A stretch of 41,822 nt of DNA from contig CAZKRB010000023.1 in assembly GCA_964555065.1 (NCBI GenBank), positions 1-41,822 on the forward strand, written 5' to 3'. Below are positions 1 through 7,225 of the stretch, in pieces; the stretch's first letter is position 1, and the number at the start of each line of letters is the position of its first letter. Source of the DNA: Syntrophus sp964555065 (lineage in GTDB: Bacteria; Desulfobacterota; Syntrophia; Syntrophales; Syntrophaceae). The notes under the pieces are model-generated. The model made no database searches. It was not told the origin of the DNA and saw only the letters and a program-made list of their open reading frames with translations. The position numbers and the translations under genes were made by a program.

Positions 1-5
1 CCTGA

Positions 6-695
6 TGCACCTTATATCAACCTGTTTTCTGTCTTGACAATGGGGATAAGTTCAAAGAGCTGATAGGCCGCTTTAAAAACAATGGCCAAACGTGGTGTCC
101 CAAAGGAGAACCTCCTGAAGTAAAGGTTCACGATTTTATTGAAGAAGCTGGCCGTGCTAATCCATACGGAGTTTACGATATCGGAGCCGACGAAGGTTGG
201 GTGAGTGTCGGTACTGATCATGATACCGCGGCATTCGCAGTGCAAACAATTCGACGCTGGTGGCATGTTGTTGGAAGCAAAGCGTACCCCACTGCCAAAG
301 AATTGTTTATTACCGCAGACGGCGGTGGAAGTAATGGTGGCCGTGTAAGGTTGTGGAAGCTGGAGTTGCAGAGCTTGGCTGATGAAATCGGCATTCCGAT
401 TCGAGTCTGTCATTATCCTCCAGGAACCAGTAAATGGAACAAGATTGAACATCGCCTGTTTTCCTTTATCACCATGAACTGGCGGGGTGAACCCTTGATT
501 AGCCATGAAGTGATGATCAATCTGATTGCCAGCACAAAAACGAAAACAGGGCTTTCTGTAAAGGCTGAATTGGACAAAAGACAGTACCCTAAGGGAATAA
601 AGGTTCCCGACGAAGAGTTTGAAGCCATAAATATAGTCAGAGATGTTTTTCATGGGGAATGGAACTACTCCATATCTCCTCGAACGTGTTTGTAA
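6..695 (+). pseudogene. ISAzo13-family transposase, C-terminal part
   Basis: This is the C-terminal catalytic half of a DDE transposase of the ISAzo13 (Rhodopirellula-type) family. Visible family motifs are RFKNNGQTW, YDIGADEGWVSVGTDHD, ITADGGGSNGGR and KWNKIEHRLFSF, which supply the D, D and E of the catalytic triad. The natural C-terminus is intact (FHGEWNYSISP then stop). In this frame a TGA lies at bases 3-5, so the frame is open only from base 6. Frame 1 just upstream reads PDAPYINLFSV, which resembles the residues that normally precede this part, so a frameshift or small deletion near bases 25-40 is likely. About 230 of roughly 400 residues are visible. The rest lies outside the window or is lost. 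Whether the element is still mobile cannot be judged. Confidence 0.75.
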
Positions 696-757
696 TAGTT
701 ATATTTTTACAATCCCTAAGCCGGTCTCCCGCACAACCCGCTGCGGTCAGTTCTTTA

Positions 758-786
758 TTGACATACAGCCGTCTTTTCCCTATGCT
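758..786 (+). promoter_or_regulatory. sigma-70-type promoter candidate
   Basis: TTGACA (758-763) is followed by a 17-nt spacer and TATGCT (781-786). It sits between the transposase fragment and the permease gene, about 230 nt before that gene's ATG. The -35 is perfect and the -10 matches 4 of 6. The long leader contains an inverted repeat at 946-976. The rest of the 323-nt interval 696-1018 shows no gene. Confidence 0.5.
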
Positions 787-945
787 CATTCCCGGAAAGG
801 GAAATTCACAGCCTTTTCAATCTCCATCGGATCATGCATATCATGCCTCCCTTGTCGGAAAATTGAACGGCAATCGACGCTGAAAGTGGATAAACACCTT
901 GAAATGCATGGATTGAATTCTGGATCAGGCAATCCGGTTCAACCG

Positions 946-976
946 CGGATCGAGGGCTACTCTGACAAACGATCCG
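946..976 (+). repeat. Inverted repeat in the permease leader
   Basis: CGGATCG (946-952) and CGATCCG (970-976) form 7-bp inverted arms around a 17-nt loop. They lie 43-73 nt upstream of the permease ATG and downstream of the promoter candidate. The repeat could be a leader hairpin or an operator, or it could be chance in GC-rich DNA. Confidence 0.3.
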
Positions 977-1018
977 GTATGATCGCGGCGGACGCCATCC
1001 TGGAGAAAAAATCCTGCC

Positions 1019-1996
1019 ATGTGGTCTCTTCTTTCGTCCATCAACAAGAACCTGGTAATTGCCATCCCGACTCTGATGGCGGCCGGATTTTTTTACGGCC
1101 TGGTCACTGATGCCGAATGGGTCAAGTCCCTCATCATCCCCTTCACCTTCCTGATGGTATATCCCATGATGGTGACCCTCCGGATCAAGAAGGTGCTGGA
1201 GGGGGGCGACGGCAGGGCTCAACTGCTTACCCAGCTCATCAACTTTGCGGTCATTCCCTTCGCCGCCTTCGGACTGGGAAAAATTTTCTTCCCCGATAAC
1301 CACTTCCTGGCCCTGGGCCTGCTTCTGGCTTCCCTGGTACCTACAAGCGGCATGACCATTTCCTGGACAGGCTTTGCCAAGGGCAACCTCGAAGCGGCCG
1401 TGAAAATGACGGTGATAGGCCTCATCCTCGGCTCGCTGGTTACGCCCTTTTACGTGAAATGGCTTCTGGGAGCCCAGGTCACCGTTGATACGGCGGCCGT
1501 CATGAAGCAGATCGTCTTCATTGTCTTTCTGCCCATGGCTGCAGGCTTTGCCACCCAGCAGGCCCTGGTGGCGACGGTGGGGCAGAAGGCCTTCCAGGAT
1601 GTCTGGGCGCCCCGCTTTCCCGCCCTTTCCACCATCGGCGTTCTGGGAATCGTATTCATCGCCATTGCCGTGAAGGCCCGGGCAGTTGCTGACCAGCCTC
1701 AGCAGCTCATCGGCATCGTTGTTCCCCTTTTGCTTCTCTATCTTTTCAATTACAGCCTGAGCACCGCAACGGGGAAAAGCCTGCTCCCCAGGGGTGATGC
1801 CATCGCCCTGGTCTACGGCACCGTCATGCGCAACCTTTCCATCGCCCTGGCCATCGCCATGAACGCCTTCGGTCCCCAGGGATCGGAAGCTGCACTGGTC
1901 ATCGCCCTGGCCTACATCATCCAGGTCCAGTCCGCCGCCTGGTACGTGAAGCTGACAGACCGGATCTTCGGATCCGCGTATCCGGACAAGCCCTGA
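1019..1996 (+). CDS. ACR3 / bile acid:sodium symporter family permease
   Basis: A polytopic inner-membrane protein of 325 residues with about ten hydrophobic segments. It resembles the bile-acid:sodium symporter superfamily, which includes the ACR3 arsenite exporters. Motifs seen are YPMMVTLRIKK after the second or third segment, LVPTSGMTISWTGFAKGNLEAA at about residues 107-128, and a late segment GTVMRNLSIALAIAMNAF that matches the conserved anion-transporter helix. The cysteine in the APCTAM motif of true ACR3 arsenite exporters is replaced here by PTSGM, so arsenite export is not secure. No arsR or arsC lies nearby. The ATG at 1019 has a weak GGAG about 13 nt upstream. It could equally be an organic-anion or unknown-solute carrier. 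Confidence 0.75.
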   Translation: MWSLLSSINKNLVIAIPTLMAAGFFYGLVTDAEWVKSLIIPFTFLMVYPMMVTLRIKKVLEGGDGRAQLLTQLINFAVIPFAAFGLGKIFFPDNHFLALGLLLASLVPTSGMTISWTGFAKGNLEAAVKMTVIGLILGSLVTPFYVKWLLGAQVTVDTAAVMKQIVFIVFLPMAAGFATQQALVATVGQKAFQDVWAPRFPALSTIGVLGIVFIAIAVKARAVADQPQQLIGIVVPLLLLYLFNYSLSTATGKSLLPRGDAIALVYGTVMRNLSIALAIAMNAFGPQGSEAALVIALAYIIQVQSAAWYVKLTDRIFGSAYPDKP

Positions 1997-2123
1997 CTCA
2001 AAAAATGCGGCAATATCTTAATCAGCAATCTTTTCAGCCTGTTTTCTTGTTAAACCCTGAGCGTCTCCAATGCCCTTCCCCGATCCTCGTTTCTCAAACA
2101 CGAAATTCTGCTCTGTTTGATGT

Positions 2124-2145
2124 ATAGATGCATATTTGCATCTAT
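2124..2145. repeat. Perfect 22-bp inverted repeat, operator or enhancer candidate
   Basis: ATAGATGCA (2124-2132), a 4-nt centre TATT, then TGCATCTAT (2137-2145) form perfect 9-bp arms. The repeat lies in the 407-nt non-coding stretch 1997-2403. It is about 150 nt before the start expected from the sigma-54-like element at 2259-2274, a usual distance for an activator binding site. It could instead be a weak terminator for the permease, but no T-run follows. Confidence 0.5.
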
Positions 2146-2258
2146 TTGTGCGCAATATCGTAGCAGATACGCAACTCAATATTTTCTGCCGCCCCCCCTT
2201 AATTACTATCATCTAATATATACCGATAGTTAGACGCCTTCATCTTTTTAAGAAATAT

Positions 2259-2274
2259 TGGCATAGAGAATGCC
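2259..2274 (+). promoter_or_regulatory. sigma-54-like -24/-12 promoter candidate
   Basis: The sequence TGGCATAGAGAATGCC has GG at 2260-2261 and GC at 2272-2273, which are exactly 12 nt apart as in the consensus TGGCAC-N5-TTGCA. It matches 5 of 6 in the -24 box and 3 of the TTGC core. Transcription would start near 2285, about 120 nt upstream of the first small MPRGDGTGP gene. The same bases also form a small hairpin (GGCAT/ATGCC) followed by TTTT, so a chance or terminator reading remains possible. Confidence 0.45.
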
Positions 2275-2403
2275 TTTTAACTTACGGGGGAATGCCGGAA
2301 TATGAAAGGTCGATTCCCCTTCGGTGAATGACATCGTCTGCAGAAAGATCAAAGCTGCAGGCTTTGATCAAAAAGGATTCTATTCGGAAGGGAGGACGTG
2401 ATT

Positions 2404-2622
2404 ATGCCGAGAGGAGATGGAACAGGCCCCATGGGAGGGGGCGGAAGACCAGGCCGAGGCCGTGGCGGCCGGGTACCGGGCCGGATGGGAGGGCCCCTTG
2501 CGGCGGGACCGGATGGATTCTGTGTGTGTCCGCAATGCGGCCACAGGGAACCTCACAAAATAGGCAGCCCCTGCGCCGAGCAGAAATGCCCGCAATGCGG
2601 AAGCGCAATGGCCAGGGAGTAG
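2404..2622 (+). CDS. Small zinc-ribbon protein with MPRGDGTGP start
   Basis: A protein of 72 residues beginning MPRGDGTGPMG, the N-terminal signature of small glycine-rich proteins found in anaerobes near Mrp/NifX-type genes (DUF5320-like). A Gly/Arg-rich segment (residues about 10-35) is followed by a cysteine-rich tail with two CPQCG motifs plus further cysteines, probably a zinc ribbon or Fe-S site. The ATG at 2404 is chosen over the in-frame GTG at 2398 because AGGGAGG ends 8 nt before it and because the paralogue at 2681 starts at the same residues. The biochemical role is unknown. Context suggests a role in metal or metallocofactor handling. Confidence 0.75.
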   Translation: MPRGDGTGPMGGGGRPGRGRGGRVPGRMGGPLAAGPDGFCVCPQCGHREPHKIGSPCAEQKCPQCGSAMARE

Positions 2623-2680
2623 GATTCTGGGTTAAAAAATGTTTAACGTATTATATTAATAGAATAAAGGAGGTACCATC

Positions 2681-3034
2681 ATGCCGAGAGGAGATGGAAC
2701 GGGACCCACGGGAACGGGTCCGATGACGGGGCGCGGAGCCGGAGCCTGCTCATGGCCGGGTTCGCCAGGTTACATGGATGCTCCGCCGGCGTCCAGAATG
2801 GGTTACGGCCGAGGACGCGGAATCCGGGGCGGAGGTCGCGGCTGGAGAAATCGATTTTTTGCCTCTGATTTTTGGGGATGGACGCGGCCTGCTGGTTATG
2901 CCGCTCCCGACCAGGGCCCTGAGCCGGAAATGGAAAAGCAGATGCTTAAAAGTGATGCCGACGCCCTGAAAGCGGAGTTGCGTGCTCTCCAGAAGCGCTT
3001 GGACGAGCTGGAATCCGGAAAGGCCGCGGAATAA
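2681..3034 (+). CDS. DUF5320-like protein with MPRGDGTGP start
   Basis: A protein of 117 residues sharing its first nine residues with the preceding gene. The first 20 bases of both genes are identical. The N-terminal half is rich in Gly, Pro and Arg, with GTGPMTGRGAGAC and a GRGRGIRGGGRGW tract. The C-terminal 40 residues are a charged heptad-like helix (EKQMLKSDADALKAELRAL) likely to form a coiled coil, as is usual for the DUF5320 family. A strong AAAGGAGG precedes the ATG. The gene lies 58 nt after its paralogue and is probably cotranscribed with it. Function is unknown. The family often neighbours NifX/NifB-type proteins, and a NifX domain is present at the end of this gene run. Confidence 0.75.
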   Translation: MPRGDGTGPTGTGPMTGRGAGACSWPGSPGYMDAPPASRMGYGRGRGIRGGGRGWRNRFFASDFWGWTRPAGYAAPDQGPEPEMEKQMLKSDADALKAELRALQKRLDELESGKAAE

Positions 3035-3055
3035 AACCGCGGCGATTATAACCCC

Positions 3056-3091
3056 AACGGCCGCCCGCACAGAATTGTCCGTGCGGCCGTT
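3056..3091 (+). terminator. GC-rich hairpin after the DUF5320-like gene
   Basis: AACGGCCGC (3056-3064) pairs with GCGGCCGTT (3083-3091), giving a 9-bp stem. Alternative inner pairing of CCGCAC with GTGCGG is also possible. It lies 22 nt after the DUF5320-like gene and 100 nt before moaA. No T-run follows, so it may be a factor-dependent terminator, an attenuator or a leader structure for moaA. Confidence 0.45.
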
Positions 3092-3191
3092 ATGCGAGAC
3101 CTTCTGGCAAAAAAAACTCAAGTGGTTATGGAGACTTCCTGATCAACATGGTAAAGGAGAGCGATCAATATTTTGAAAGGGACCTTCCATA

Positions 3192-4193
3192 ATGACTGAA
3201 GAGCAAAAAGCCGATTTGCTGGACAGACAACACCGAAGCATCAACTACCTGCGCCTTTCCGTAACGGATCGCTGCAATCTGCGCTGTGTTTACTGCATGC
3301 CTGACGAAGGGATGACCTTTATTCCCCACAGGGAGATCCTGACCTATGAAGAAATGCTGCATCTTGTAAAACTCTGCGTTGCGAATGGCATTCGAAAGAT
3401 CCGGCTCACCGGCGGCGAGCCCCTGGTGCGGAGGGACATTGTCTCCTTTATAGACAGGCTCAACAGGATAGAAAACCTGAAGGAAATCACCCTGACGACC
3501 AACGGCGTCCTCCTGAAAGAGTTCGCCCGTGACCTCCGGAAACAGGGCCTCTGCCGGATCAACGTGAGCATGGACACCCTGAAGCCGGAGAAATTCAACG
3601 CCATTACTCGGCGGCCTTTATTCGAGAAGGTCTGGGAGGGGATTGAAGAGGCCGAATCCGTGGGAATGGCGCCCATCAAGCTCAATGTAGTTGCCATGAA
3701 AGGCTTCAATGATGATGAAATCCTGGACTTCGCCCGTCTCACCTACCGGAAACCCTATCATGTGCGCTTCATCGAAATGATGCCCATCGGGGCGGCCGAC
3801 GCCCGGATGAAGGGGTTTATTTCCATAGAAGAAATCCTGGAACGGATTTCAACCCTGGGGCCCGTCCGGCGTGTGGGATCGGAATCCATGGCGGGCCCGG
3901 CGGAAATGTACATCCTCGAAGGCGCCAAGGGCAAGATCGGCTTGATCGGAGCATTGAGCCACCATTTCTGCGAGACCTGCAACCGGCTCCGCCTGACGGC
4001 GGACGGGCAGCTGCGGGGATGCCTCTTTTCCGACCAGGAGACGGACCTCAAAACCCCCTTGCGGGAAGGTCGGGAGGACAGCTATCTTTCTTCGCTGATC
4101 CGGGATACGATTTTAAACAAACCAAAGGGGCACGACCTCGACTTGAACAACCCCCGCAAATGCGTTCGGCCGATGAGCCGTATCGGCGGTTGA
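3192..4193 (+). CDS. moaA: GTP 3',8-cyclase MoaA
   Basis: A radical S-adenosylmethionine enzyme that makes (8S)-3',8-cyclo-7,8-dihydroguanosine 5'-triphosphate from GTP, the first step of molybdopterin synthesis. The protein has 333 residues, normal for the family. The N-terminal radical-SAM cluster is CNLRCVYC (C28, C32, C35), followed by LTGGEPLVR. The C-terminal substrate cluster is C260, C263 and C277 in HHFCETCNRLRL...RGC. It ends in RIGG, the conserved tail needed for activity in the family. The next gene follows after 45 nt. MobB and FdhE further right fit an organism that uses molybdenum or tungsten enzymes such as formate dehydrogenase. Confidence 0.95.
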   Translation: MTEEQKADLLDRQHRSINYLRLSVTDRCNLRCVYCMPDEGMTFIPHREILTYEEMLHLVKLCVANGIRKIRLTGGEPLVRRDIVSFIDRLNRIENLKEITLTTNGVLLKEFARDLRKQGLCRINVSMDTLKPEKFNAITRRPLFEKVWEGIEEAESVGMAPIKLNVVAMKGFNDDEILDFARLTYRKPYHVRFIEMMPIGAADARMKGFISIEEILERISTLGPVRRVGSESMAGPAEMYILEGAKGKIGLIGALSHHFCETCNRLRLTADGQLRGCLFSDQETDLKTPLREGREDSYLSSLIRDTILNKPKGHDLDLNNPRKCVRPMSRIGG

Positions 4194-4238
4194 AAAATAC
4201 AGTGAAAATCTGAGGAAAGAAAGGAGCGAATCCGTCGC

Positions 4239-4763
4239 ATGGCGATTTATTCATTCGGTGACCGGATACCCAGAATCGGAAAGGACGCTTACATCAGCGA
4301 TTCCGCCCGGGTGATCGGAGATGTCGAAATCGGGGATGGGTGCTATATCGGCCACGGGGTCATCTTACGCGGCGACTACGGAAGTATCCGGATCGGGCCG
4401 GGAACCGCCATTGAGGAAAATGCCGTGGTTCACATCGAGCCGGACGGGCTGAGCATCTTCGGGGAACGGGTTACGGTGGGCCACGGGGCGATTCTCCATG
4501 CCGATCGGATTGATGATTTCGCCGTGATCGGCATGGGTGCGGTGCTCAGCCTGAAGGTGACGGTCGGGAAATGGGCCATCGTCGCGGAAGGTTCGGTTCT
4601 TCCCAGCAAGACCCGGATCGACGCGGAGAAATTCGTTGCCGGCGTGCCGGCAAAGGTGGTTGGAGACGTGCAGCCAAGGCACAAGGAATTCTGGACCTGG
4701 GGCAAGCAGCTCTATGTGGACCTTGCCCGATCCTATCCGGAAAAGCTCAAACGCCTGGATTAA
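4239..4763 (+). CDS. Gamma carbonic anhydrase-like hexapeptide protein
   Basis: A left-handed beta-helix protein of 174 residues of the YrdA/PaaY/gamma-carbonic-anhydrase group. Hexapeptide repeats run from about residue 15 to 135 (for example ARVIGDVEIGDGCYIG, VTVGHGAILHA). The three metal-ligand histidines expected for a gamma-CA site are present as H65 (VVHIEP), H82 and H87 (VGHGAILH). It likely binds zinc, iron or cobalt and may hydrate CO2, although many bacterial members have no proven activity. AAAGGAG lies upstream of the ATG. It sits between moaA and the Fe-S/flavoprotein genes. Confidence 0.85.
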   Translation: MAIYSFGDRIPRIGKDAYISDSARVIGDVEIGDGCYIGHGVILRGDYGSIRIGPGTAIEENAVVHIEPDGLSIFGERVTVGHGAILHADRIDDFAVIGMGAVLSLKVTVGKWAIVAEGSVLPSKTRIDAEKFVAGVPAKVVGDVQPRHKEFWTWGKQLYVDLARSYPEKLKRLD

Positions 4764-4812
4764 TTTTTCTTTCCGGGAGCAAAAAGAAGAGGGCCTTTAA
4801 AAGGAGGTCTTG

Positions 4813-5841
4813 ATGTATCAGCTCAAGTTCGATGAAAAGCGGTGTCTGGCCTGCCCGGACGGTGCCTGTCTGGTTCAGTGCCAGTACCTGAAATTTGAAG
4901 CCGATTCGGCCAGGAAAGAGATGGTCAAGATCTTCCGGGGTGAAGATTCTCCGGTGCTGCGGGACTGCGTCACCTGCTATGCCTGCGAGGAGTACTGCAA
5001 GCGGGGCAATCATCCCTTTTACCTCATCAACGAAAGGAGAGAGGACAAGAGCATCCTGACGGCCCCTCGCGCCATCACGCGGCAGTGGATCCATATCGGC
5101 GAGCCCAAGGGGAAGTATGAACTGGGCAGGATCGGAAAGATCGCCCTTTCCTTCGGATTCATGCCACAGTTGAAGGAGATCACGAAGGGCAGACTCTTCG
5201 AGGACGTGATGCCCTCCTACTTCTTCGGGCAGGAGTTTTTCTGCAACGTCGTCTACATCCATTTTGCCAATACGAACGTGTTCAAGGAGCGCCTCCCCCG
5301 GGTTATCGAAAACATCCATAAGCTGGGTGTTGAAGAGGTCATCTTTCTCCATGACGAGTGCTATGCCGCCTTTACCTCCCTGGCACCCGCCTACGGCATG
5401 GCGGTCCCCTTCAAAGCGGTGCACTATTTCGAATACCTGTACAACCGCTTAACGGCGCTGAAGGATCGAATAAAGCCTCTCAATGTGAAGGTGGTTTACC
5501 AGCGCCCCTGCTCCAATCGCCTCTGCGGGGACAGCCATCTTTTTGTGCAGAAGATCATGGATCGGATCGGCGCAACCCTGGTGCAGAGGGCCTACCAGGA
5601 TGAAACCGCCCTGTGCTGCGGCAGCATCTTCCGGGCGATGTACGGCTATGACCTGATGGCGGATGTCCAGGGCCGGAACCTGGAGGATATGGCGCAAAGC
5701 GGCGCCGAGTACTGCATCTTCAACTGCCACGGGTGCATGAATGCCCTCAGCCCCCTGGTGGCCGCGCGGGGAATGCCCCCCCTGCACCTGATCGATCTGT
5801 GCCGCATGGCGATCGGTGAAAAACCGGAAGGAGGGCAGTGA
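4813..5841 (+). CDS. Fe-S protein with CCG (heterodisulfide reductase-type) domain
   Basis: A cytoplasmic iron-sulfur protein of 342 residues. Two N-terminal cluster motifs are visible: C11-x2-C14-x4-C19-x3-C23 and C52-x2-C55-x2-C58-x3-C62. The C-terminal half has a cysteine-rich CCG-type domain (PCSNRLCGD, then C268-C269-G, then C305-x2-C308), as in HdrB/HdrD, GlpC and GlcF. The ATG at 4813 is preferred to the TTG at 4810 because AAGGAGG ends 5 nt before 4813. It is followed within 2 nt by the flavoprotein gene and then by another CCG protein, so the three probably form one electron-transfer oxidoreductase. The substrate is unknown. Confidence 0.8.
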   Translation: MYQLKFDEKRCLACPDGACLVQCQYLKFEADSARKEMVKIFRGEDSPVLRDCVTCYACEEYCKRGNHPFYLINERREDKSILTAPRAITRQWIHIGEPKGKYELGRIGKIALSFGFMPQLKEITKGRLFEDVMPSYFFGQEFFCNVVYIHFANTNVFKERLPRVIENIHKLGVEEVIFLHDECYAAFTSLAPAYGMAVPFKAVHYFEYLYNRLTALKDRIKPLNVKVVYQRPCSNRLCGDSHLFVQKIMDRIGATLVQRAYQDETALCCGSIFRAMYGYDLMADVQGRNLEDMAQSGAEYCIFNCHGCMNALSPLVAARGMPPLHLIDLCRMAIGEKPEGGQ

Positions 5842-5842
5842 G

Positions 5843-7225
5843 ATGGATCGCATGGCCCAGGCCCTTGCCGGGATCGTAGGCAATCCTTACGTTTCCACCT
5901 GCGCGGAAGAGCGGTATTTCTATGGAAGAGACCCCGGGCTGATGCCCCCTCATGCGCCCGATTACGTTGTCCTGCCCCGGACCGTCGAGGAAATTCAGGC
6001 GATCGTCCGACTGGCGGGGCGGGAGAAAGTGCCCCTGGTTCCCATGGGGGCGGGGATGTCCCTGAGCGGTCTCGTCATTCCCCAGAAGGGGGGAATCGTT
6101 CTGGACCTGAAGCGCATGGACGGAATTCTGAAGGTCAACGAGGCCGCCCGGTATGCCGTGGTGGAAGGCGGCACCTCCACGGGGGCGCTGCATGCCCACC
6201 TCAACCGGTATTACCCCCGGCTTCGGTTCAGCACCCCCGATTCGCCTGCCGCCGCCACGGTGGCCGCCAATGTGATGATACACGGGCAGGGGCGCCTGAC
6301 CCAGCAGCAGGGATTCAATTCCGACATGGTTTCCGGCCTCGAGGTTGTCCTCCCATCGGGCGAACTGTGTCGAATCGGTTCCTGCGCCCTGTCCGACGAA
6401 TGGTTTTCCAAGGGCCCTCCCCTGCCGGATCTCTCCGGTCTTTTCCTCGGCTGGTTCGGGGCGACGGGGATTCTCACCAAGGTGGGGATCAAGCTGTATC
6501 CGCGGAAAAAATTGCGGGACGTGGAGATCTTTATCACTGACAGCCCGGACTTTGTTCCCGGGATCATCTACGAACTCACCCACACGGAGATGGCGGAGGA
6601 CATCAACATTTTCGCCCAGCCCCTGCCGCTGATCTTCAGCGGCAATCACCACGTTGTGATTTATTTCACCGGGGACAGCGCGGAAGAGATGGAGTTCAAG
6701 AAGAAGACCCTCTTTCACGCCCTGTACGGGTTTATCCGGAACAAGGACGGCGGATTCATGACCGTCGGCGAGGGGATGAAAAAAACGCTCCTGGACATGC
6801 CGCAGCGCAGCGCCACAACCTTTGCCGATGTGACCAAGGGGGGCGGCTTCGAATATTCCGGGCCGATCGTCCCCATCGACCGGTATCCCCAGTGCTCCCG
6901 GAAGCTCGATGAGCTGGCGGTAAAATATGACCTCAAGTATCACGCGACGGCCAGGATCATCGACAAGGGGCACGCCATGATGTTTGCCTTTTCCTTTACT
7001 TTCAATCGGGCGGATGCGGACATGCTGAACCGGACCCGGATGGCCCTTTCCGAAGCAAGCGCGTACGCCCTGTCCATCGGCGGACTCTTCTGGAAGCCGA
7101 CGCTGGATGAGCAGCGGATCGCCTTGGAAAAGATGGACCCTCAGACCGCCAGGCTCATGAAGAGAATCAAGGAGGCGCTGGACCCCCAGGGAATCATGAA
7201 TCCGGGAAACTGGGAGGGCATCTAG
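5843..7225 (+). CDS. FAD-linked oxidoreductase, GlcD/D-lactate dehydrogenase type
   Basis: A protein of 460 residues with a PCMH-type FAD-binding domain at about residues 38-220, including the PMGAGMSLSG glycine-rich loop at 68-77. A C-terminal FAD-oxidase domain ends in the usual DPQGIMNPGNW. Relatives oxidise D-2-hydroxyacids (glycolate, D-lactate, 2-hydroxyglutarate) and pass electrons to an Fe-S partner. Here it is sandwiched between two CCG-type Fe-S proteins. The upstream stop overlaps its ribosome site, and the next ATG follows the stop directly at 7226. The start ATG at 5843 has GGAAGGAGGG upstream. The true substrate cannot be read from the sequence. Confidence 0.85.
   Translation: MDRMAQALAGIVGNPYVSTCAEERYFYGRDPGLMPPHAPDYVVLPRTVEEIQAIVRLAGREKVPLVPMGAGMSLSGLVIPQKGGIVLDLKRMDGILKVNEAARYAVVEGGTSTGALHAHLNRYYPRLRFSTPDSPAAATVAANVMIHGQGRLTQQQGFNSDMVSGLEVVLPSGELCRIGSCALSDEWFSKGPPLPDLSGLFLGWFGATGILTKVGIKLYPRKKLRDVEIFITDSPDFVPGIIYELTHTEMAEDINIFAQPLPLIFSGNHHVVIYFTGDSAEEMEFKKKTLFHALYGFIRNKDGGFMTVGEGMKKTLLDMPQRSATTFADVTKGGGFEYSGPIVPIDRYPQCSRKLDELAVKYDLKYHATARIIDKGHAMMFAFSFTFNRADADMLNRTRMALSEASAYALSIGGLFWKPTLDEQRIALEKMDPQTARLMKRIKEALDPQGIMNPGNWEGI

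Noticed and set aside
643..1110. Open frame of 155 codons between the transposase and the permease
   Set aside because: It overlaps both genes, has no ribosome site or similarity, and contains the promoter and leader of the permease.
3035..3191. Possible molybdenum-cofactor riboswitch before moaA
   Set aside because: Only one GC-rich hairpin is visible. I could not recognise the conserved core of the Moco RNA motif.
4793..4804. Short palindrome CCTTTAAAAGG before the first Fe-S gene
   Set aside because: It overlaps the ribosome binding site and is too short to distinguish from chance.
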